Origin: a virus
Length of the DNA stretch: 64,000 nucleotides
Virus record (IMG/VR): IMGVR_UViG_3300024264_000021
Location: 1-64,000 of that record
Reading direction: 5' to 3' (one strand)
In this document: positions 59,276 through 64,000 of the stretch, in pieces
How positions within the stretch are numbered: the first letter of the stretch is position 1
Layout: each line of letters starts with the position of its first letter
The notes under the pieces: model-generated
What the model saw: only the letters and a program-made list of their open reading frames with translations
Database searches by the model: none
Told to the model about the DNA's origin: nothing
Position numbers and translations under genes: made by a program

Positions 59276-59809
59276 ATGTTAAATCCGATTGTTAGTGTTG
59301 TTATGGGAAGTAAAAGTGATTGGGATATCATGAAACCCGCATGTGACACACTCCAAGAATATAATATTCCCCACGAAAAAAAAATTCTATCCGCACATAG
59401 AACACCTTTGAAAATGGCTACATATGCTAAAAATGCTATTCAAAATGGATTTAAAGTAATTATTGCCGGTGCTGGTGGAGCAGCACATTTACCAGGAATG
59501 TTTGCTGCATTAACTACAATTCCTGTAATCGGTGTTCCAGTAAGAACCTCTACTGCTGAAGGATTGGATAGTTTATTATCTATTGTGCAAATGCCAAGAG
59601 GTGTGCCTGTCGCAACAGTAGCGATTAACAATTCTAAAAATGCGGCTCTTTTATCTCTTCAAATATTAGCACTAAACAATACTACACTTCATCAAAAATT
59701 AATTTCCGAAAGAGTAAAGCAAGAAAAAGATATAGACATTATTAATTCTGAATTTAATACTTATTATGAAGATGGAAATGTTACTGTAGTTGATAATAAT
59801 ATATTTTAA
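59276..59809 (+). CDS. purE: N5-CAIR mutase PurE
   Basis: The start is set at ATG 59276, with AAAGGA seven bases upstream. The 177-residue protein has the class I PurE motifs [23 protein letters not shown] near residue 41 (active-site His), [13 protein letters not shown] near 65, GVPVRTS and [16 protein letters not shown]. It converts N5-CAIR to CAIR in purine synthesis. The class I enzyme normally needs PurK, which is not in the window, so that function would come from the host or from genes further right. It is the first gene of the operon. Confidence 0.95.
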   Translation: MLNPIVSVVMGSKSDWDIMKPACDTLQEYNIPHEKKILSAHRTPLKMATYAKNAIQNGFKVIIAGAGGAAHLPGMFAALTTIPVIGVPVRTSTAEGLDSLLSIVQMPRGVPVATVAINNSKNAALLSLQILALNNTTLHQKLISERVKQEKDIDIINSEFNTYYEDGNVTVVDNNIF

Positions 59810-59829
59810 TATACATATGAGATTGTAAT

Positions 59830-61197
59830 GTGAGAGTAAAAATTGTAGGAAATGGTGGCAGAGAATCTGCAATAAAATGGAAATTAACAAAACATTGTCA
59901 TGAAATTGTAAATGATTTGCAAGAATTAACTGTCGTAGGTCCTGAAGGACCTATTGCAGATGGTATTGCCGATAGACATGGTTTCATAAGAATAGTTGCG
60001 CCTAGTATGCTTGCGGCTAGATTAGAATCTAGTAAATTGTGGGCCAAACAGTTTATGCAACGATGGGATATACCCACTGCAAGATGGATGACGTATACTA
60101 GAAATCCTGATGGTATGAATCAAGCGTTGCTTGACCTTGATATCATGCGTAATAATCGTTCCCACAAAATTATAAGTATTAAACCACTAGATTTAGAAAA
60201 TCCATATTATCCAGTAGTAATAAAAGAAGATGGACTTTGTGGAGGAAAGGGAGTAGTAATTGCAAGAACTCAAGAAGAAGCTTGGAGGAATATTCCACCT
60301 ATCTTTATTAATAATATTTTTAAATCTTCTTCTAATAAAGTATTATTTGAAGACTATGTATTTGGTTTTGAAGCAAGTTGTTTTGTCATGTCAGACGGAG
60401 ATAGCTATAAAATATTACCATTTTGTAAAGATTATAAAAGAATAAATGATGGTGATGAAGGACCAAATACAGGCGGAATGGGTGCTATTGCTCCACATCC
60501 ACTTGTCACTGATAAAATGAAAAAAAGAATAGAAGATACTATTATAAAACCTACATTAAATGGAATGCGTTTAGAAGGTTGTAGATATAAAGGAATATTA
60601 TATATAGGATTAATGATAAATGAAAATGGTCCTTTTGTCTTAGAATATAATGTTAGATTTGGAGACCCTGAATGTCAAGTACTAATGATGCTTATGAAAG
60701 ATGACTTAGCTCCGTATTTAAAGGCAATTTCTGAAGGAACATTAGATAATTTACCCGACCCAAAATTTCATGAAGGATATGCTATTACAGTTTCTTTATG
60801 TTCACAAGGATATCCTCAAAAATATGAACATGGTTATTGCATTGAAGGTTTAGATAAAATTGATAATAGTGTTCAAGTATTTCACGCGGGAACCGTATTT
60901 GATGAACAATCTCAAAAATACAAAACAAATGGTGGAAGAGTATTAAATGTAACAACATTTGAAAAAACACTTGACAAAGCTAGAGAAAACGTGTATAATG
61001 CAGTGAATAAAATCAATTTTGATAATATGATCTACAGAAAGGACATAGGCAAAAATGAAAAAAGTGGCAATTCAAACAAAGCTTCGGAGTGGAATCAAAG
61101 ACGTAGAAGGGGAAACAATACTGAACTCCGTAGGAAAAGATTTAAAAATCACTCACATTTCCGTAGGGGAGATTTATTATCTAGAAATAGAGAATGA
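59830..61197 (+). CDS. purD: GAR synthetase PurD with shortened N-domain and odd C-terminal extension
   Basis: The start is GTG at 59830 (MRVKIVGNGGRES). ATP-grasp motifs are intact: VVIKEDGLCGGKGVVIA near residue 117, FEDYVFGFEASCFVM near 175, DGDEGPNTGGMGAIAPHP near 207, and VLEYNVRFGDPE near 276. It joins glycine to phosphoribosylamine. Compared with E. coli PurD about 38 residues of the N-terminal domain are missing (the part that normally carries the APGNAG segment). The normal end KDIG is at about residue 407, but the frame runs 48 more residues, very basic, through most of purS in another frame. Confidence 0.9.
   Translation: MRVKIVGNGGRESAIKWKLTKHCHEIVNDLQELTVVGPEGPIADGIADRHGFIRIVAPSMLAARLESSKLWAKQFMQRWDIPTARWMTYTRNPDGMNQALLDLDIMRNNRSHKIISIKPLDLENPYYPVVIKEDGLCGGKGVVIARTQEEAWRNIPPIFINNIFKSSSNKVLFEDYVFGFEASCFVMSDGDSYKILPFCKDYKRINDGDEGPNTGGMGAIAPHPLVTDKMKKRIEDTIIKPTLNGMRLEGCRYKGILYIGLMINENGPFVLEYNVRFGDPECQVLMMLMKDDLAPYLKAISEGTLDNLPDPKFHEGYAITVSLCSQGYPQKYEHGYCIEGLDKIDNSVQVFHAGTVFDEQSQKYKTNGGRVLNVTTFEKTLDKARENVYNAVNKINFDNMIYRKDIGKNEKSGNSNKASEWNQRRRRGNNTELRRKRFKNHSHFRRGDLLSRNRE
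60971..60999 (+). promoter_or_regulatory. Perfect sigma70 consensus promoter inside purD, upstream of purS
   Basis: TTGACA (60971-60976), exactly 17 bases, and TATAAT (60994-60999) are read on the plus strand within the purD C-terminal coding region. The expected start near 61006 gives a leader of about 50 bases for purS. It would let purS-purL-purQ-purM be expressed without purE-purD. Confidence 0.85.
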
Positions 61198-61276
61198 TGC
61201 TGACGTTGATGATATTGCTAAAAAACTTTTTGTAAACGAATTACTCTATGATTATGAAGTAAAATATGTTGACTAA
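61055..61276 (+). CDS. purS: FGAM synthase subunit PurS
   Basis: This 73-residue protein has the PurS pattern: TKLRSGIKDVEGETILNSVG at residues 8-27, VGEIYYLEIE near 37-46, and a C-terminal NELLYDYEVKYV. PurS bridges PurL and PurQ in the three-part FGAM synthase and helps pass ammonia. It overlaps purD by 143 bases and purL by 11. Confidence 0.92.
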   Translation: MKKVAIQTKLRSGIKDVEGETILNSVGKDLKITHISVGEIYYLEIENDADVDDIAKKLFVNELLYDYEVKYVD

Positions 61277-62858
61277 AGATGAACTAATTGAAATTGAAAA
61301 AAGATTAAATAGAAAACCGAATCATACAGAAGAATCCGTTTTTGATGCAATGTGGAGTGAACATTGCAGTTATAAAACAAGCAAGCCTCATTTACGTAGA
61401 TTATACACAGATAACAAATATGTTTTTTCAAGTCCTGGTGAAAACGCTGGAGTAATTAGTATTGGTGGCACTGATAAAGTCGCATTTAAAATGGAGTCAC
61501 ATAATCACCCAAGTTATATTGAACCATTTCAAGGTGCAGCAACCGGAGTTGGTGGTATTCTACGTGATATCTTTACAATGGGATTTAGACCTATTGCACT
61601 TACCAATAATTTATTTTTCGGAGACCCTGCATTTTCTGATGATAGTAAACGTGTTATGGATGGAGTGATTGCAGGATTAACACACTATGGAAATTGTGTA
61701 GGTGTACCCACTGTCAGTAGTAAAATAAAGTTTAATGAAAGATATGAAAAAAATCCACTAGTAAATGCAATGGCAATTGGTCATACTAGAGAACGTATTA
61801 TAAAAAGTGTAGCCAAAAATCCGGGAAGATTATTATATGTCGGTGCTAAGACAGGAAGAGATGGTATTGGCGGAGCAGTAATGGCAAGTGATAGTTTCAC
61901 AGATGGTGTAGATTTACGCCCTACTGTACAAGTGGGAGATCCATATCTAGAAAAGTTGTTAATAGAAGCCTGTCTTGAACTAGCAAAAACAGAACATGTG
62001 ATTGCCGCACAAGATATGGGAGCAGCAGGACTTACCAGTTCTTCTACTGAAATAGGTATAAAAGGAGGCTCTGCATTATTTAAAGGAACATGTGGTATAG
62101 AATTAAATCTAGATAAAGTTCCGTTAAGAGAAACAGGTATGGAAGCTTGGGAGATTTTACTCAGTGAATCTCAGGAAAGAATGTTGTTTGTTTTGCACGA
62201 TCGGGGAATAGAAGAAGCTAAAGCTATTTTTGATAAATGGGATTTGGATTGTGTAGAAATTGGTCATACAACAGAAGATGGAAATTTTACAGTGTATAAG
62301 GATGGTAATGTTTGTTGTAATTTTCCGCTTAGTGCTTTAGAATATCCAGAAATGGAAAGACCCTGGAAACCAATATTTGAAAGAGAAGAAGCACAGGAGA
62401 ATTATTTTTATAGTTCAGAATTAATTCATTCTCAATATGATAGTGAAGTTCAAGGTAATACAATAAAGGGTATTAGAGATGATGTAGCTATTGTCAGAAT
62501 ACCTAGAAAAGATGCCAGAGGTAAAGATAAACAAATTGCAATTTATACTGATAGCTTTCCATATCAGAGTTATATTAATCCAGACCAAGGAGCAGAGAAT
62601 TGTATAGTTTCAGTTTATGATAAATTAGTTTCTATTGGTGCTAAACCTATAGCATTAACAAATTGTTTGAATTTCGGCAATCCTGAGAACCCTGAGATTA
62701 TGTTTGAGTTTAAAGAAACTATAGATGCAATGGCTAGAATCTGTGAGAAACTGGACTTTCCTGTTGTCAGCGGCAATGTGAGTTTCTATAATGAAACATC
62801 AGGACAAAATATATTACCTACTCCAGTATTTGGAGCAATTGGTTTAATGGAGGATTAA
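61266..62858 (+). CDS. purL: FGAM synthase PurL, C-terminally shortened
   Basis: This 530-residue small-type PurL has the motifs MWSEHCSYKTSK near residue 30 (catalytic His), ESHNHPSYIEPFQGAATGVGG near 77-97, AAQDMGAAGLTSSSTE near 243, and the second-half SGNVSFYNET near 505. It ends at FGAIGLMED, just after the conserved P-T-P-V motif, so the last domain of usual PurL is missing (B. subtilis about 740, Thermotoga about 600 residues). The catalytic first half looks intact. It converts FGAR and ammonia from PurQ to FGAM. Confidence 0.93.
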   Translation: MLTKDELIEIEKRLNRKPNHTEESVFDAMWSEHCSYKTSKPHLRRLYTDNKYVFSSPGENAGVISIGGTDKVAFKMESHNHPSYIEPFQGAATGVGGILRDIFTMGFRPIALTNNLFFGDPAFSDDSKRVMDGVIAGLTHYGNCVGVPTVSSKIKFNERYEKNPLVNAMAIGHTRERIIKSVAKNPGRLLYVGAKTGRDGIGGAVMASDSFTDGVDLRPTVQVGDPYLEKLLIEACLELAKTEHVIAAQDMGAAGLTSSSTEIGIKGGSALFKGTCGIELNLDKVPLRETGMEAWEILLSESQERMLFVLHDRGIEEAKAIFDKWDLDCVEIGHTTEDGNFTVYKDGNVCCNFPLSALEYPEMERPWKPIFEREEAQENYFYSSELIHSQYDSEVQGNTIKGIRDDVAIVRIPRKDARGKDKQIAIYTDSFPYQSYINPDQGAENCIVSVYDKLVSIGAKPIALTNCLNFGNPENPEIMFEFKETIDAMARICEKLDFPVVSGNVSFYNETSGQNILPTPVFGAIGLMED

Positions 62859-63475
62859 TGTATAAGGTTGGAGTTGTTATATTTCCTGGTTCCAATTGTG
62901 AGCAAGAAACTATTAGATTTTTAAAGACTTATAAGGAATTCCAAGTATCTACAATTTGGCACAAAGAAAGTTCTGTTCCAAAATTAGATATGTATGTTTT
63001 ACCAGGTGGATTTAGTTATGGAGATTATTTACGTGCCGGTATTCTTGCAAGTTTAAGTCCAGCAATGAATGATATTGAAAAATATGCCAATGATGGTAGA
63101 AAAGTTTTAGGAATATGTAATGGATTTCAGATTCTATGTGAGAGAAAGATATTAACCGGCACACTGAGAAAAAATAATACTTTAAAATTCATATGCAAAG
63201 AAGTTGAATTATATGATAATCATCTAAAAAACATTACTGTACCAATTGCACATGGAGACGGACAGTTTTATTGTAATAAAAATGATCATTTTAATTTTGA
63301 AGTAGCTTGGCGCTACAAACCACTCAATCCAAACGGAAGTCTACATGCTATAGCTGGCATATACAACAATAAAGGTAATGTTCTTGGATTAATGCCTCAT
63401 CCAGAACGTGCTTTTGAAAGTCATCACAAAAGTAAAGATGGTTATATAATAATAGATAAATTCTTATTAAGGTAA
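62858..63475 (+). CDS. purQ: FGAM synthase glutaminase subunit PurQ
   Basis: This 205-residue class I glutamine amidotransferase (usual length about 227) has PGSNCEQET near residue 10, LPGGFSYGDYLRAGI near 46-60, the nucleophile Cys in LGICNGFQILCE near 85-96, and the late LMPHPERAFE. It takes ammonia from glutamine for PurL. Its ATG shares a base with the purL stop. Confidence 0.95.
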   Translation: MYKVGVVIFPGSNCEQETIRFLKTYKEFQVSTIWHKESSVPKLDMYVLPGGFSYGDYLRAGILASLSPAMNDIEKYANDGRKVLGICNGFQILCERKILTGTLRKNNTLKFICKEVELYDNHLKNITVPIAHGDGQFYCNKNDHFNFEVAWRYKPLNPNGSLHAIAGIYNNKGNVLGLMPHPERAFESHHKSKDGYIIIDKFLLR

Positions 63476-63477
63476 TT

Positions 63478-64000
63478 ATGAATTATAAAGATGCTGGAGT
63501 TGATGTAAATTTGGCAAATAATCTTGTAGATAAAATAAAAACTTATTCAGACCAAATTGGTAAATTTTCAGCTACGTGTGTTCTTCCGCAATGGTCAAAT
63601 GGTAGTCTTGTTATGAGTTGTGATGGGGTAGGTACAAAAGTATTACTTGCAAAATATGCTAAAGAAGTTTATCAACGTCCAATGAATTCAATTGGAGAAG
63701 ATTGTGTAGCTATGGTAATGAATGATATTTTATGTGAAAATGCAGAACCTCTTTTTTTTATGGATTATTTTGCAACAGGTGAGTTAAATGAATCTTTTTA
63801 TCTGGAAGTAATAGCAGGTATAGATAGTGCTTGTAAAAATATAAATGTAAAATTAGTAGGAGGTGAAACTGCTGAATTACCAGAAATGTTTAAAACAAAT
63901 AAAAACTTTGATGTTTGTGGATTTGGAGTAGGTACAAAATTAGATGAAAATACAAAGAAAATTAAAAAGAATGATATTTTAATTGGACTTTATAGTACCG
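63478..64000 (+). CDS. purM: AIR synthetase PurM, cut by window end
   Basis: The first 174 residues are present. The product begins MNYKDAGVDVNLANNL and has DGVGTKVLLAKYA near residue 50, MNDILCENAEPLFFMDYFA near 84-102 and LVGGETAELPEMF near 127-139, all PurM hallmarks. It closes the imidazole ring, making AIR from FGAM. Its start is 2 bases after the purQ stop. The 3' end lies outside the window. Confidence 0.95.
   Translation, partial: MNYKDAGVDVNLANNLVDKIKTYSDQIGKFSATCVLPQWSNGSLVMSCDGVGTKVLLAKYAKEVYQRPMNSIGEDCVAMVMNDILCENAEPLFFMDYFATGELNESFYLEVIAGIDSACKNINVKLVGGETAELPEMFKTNKNFDVCGFGVGTKLDENTKKIKKNDILIGLYST

Overview
The window is about 64 kb of a very AT-rich genome of a T4-like tailed phage (contractile-tail myovirus) with a Gram-negative host. 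It carries T4-type baseplate genes (gp25, gp6, a giant gp7-like protein, gp8), the T4-type replication and transcription core (gp45 clamp, gp44/gp62 clamp loader, regA, gp46/gp47, gp55 late sigma factor, uvsW, uvsY, a DsbA-like protein) and genes typical of marine T4-like phages (phoH, speD, cobS-like, purine genes). The Gram-negative host is inferred from signal peptides, an outer-membrane beta-barrel protein and periplasmic lytic enzymes. The low GC and gene set suggest a marine alphaproteobacterial or SAR11-type host, but this is inference. Layout, left to right. 0-14 kb (+ strand): baseplate wedge operon, closed by a bidirectional terminator. 14-17 kb (-): a long repetitive tail-fibre-like protein. 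17-27 kb: mostly minus-strand accessory and late genes (secreted nuclease, amidoligase-like protein, phoH, dihydroorotate dehydrogenase-like protein), interrupted by two plus-strand genes at 21.0-23.7 kb. 27.6-34.6 kb (-): SF1 helicase, three tRNAs plus an aberrant tRNA-like element, nucleases, endolysin, speD and dUTPase. 35-40 kb (-): replication cluster regA-62-44-dsbA-45. 40-44.5 kb (-): AAA+ ATPase plus VWA/metallopeptidase (CobS/CobT-like) pair. 45-55 kb (-): structural protein, peptide deformylase, second amidoligase-like protein, gp46, GMP reductase, gp47, gp55, uvsW, uvsY and a tail-tube-like protein. 55.4-64 kb (+): small genes, an outer-membrane porin-like operon, two head-targeted small proteins, and a purine operon purE-purD-purS-purL-purQ-purM running off the right edge. 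Two themes stand out. First, five proteins start with a short leader of the form MK-x-F-x-x-F ending in (L/I)-x-E. This matches the T4 capsid-targeting sequence cleaved by the gp21 protease, so an amidoligase-like enzyme, a HAD hydrolase and a 630-residue protein may be packaged in the head and delivered with the DNA. Second, a near-contiguous de novo purine operon, a GMP reductase and a dihydroorotate dehydrogenase-like protein suggest that the phage pushes nucleotide supply toward IMP/AMP, which would suit an AT-rich genome. Regulation is readable: sigma70-like early promoters (TTGACA-N16/17-TATACT or TATAAT) precede several minus-strand genes and one lies inside purD, while T4-type late promoters (TATAAATA) precede tail and head-cargo genes.
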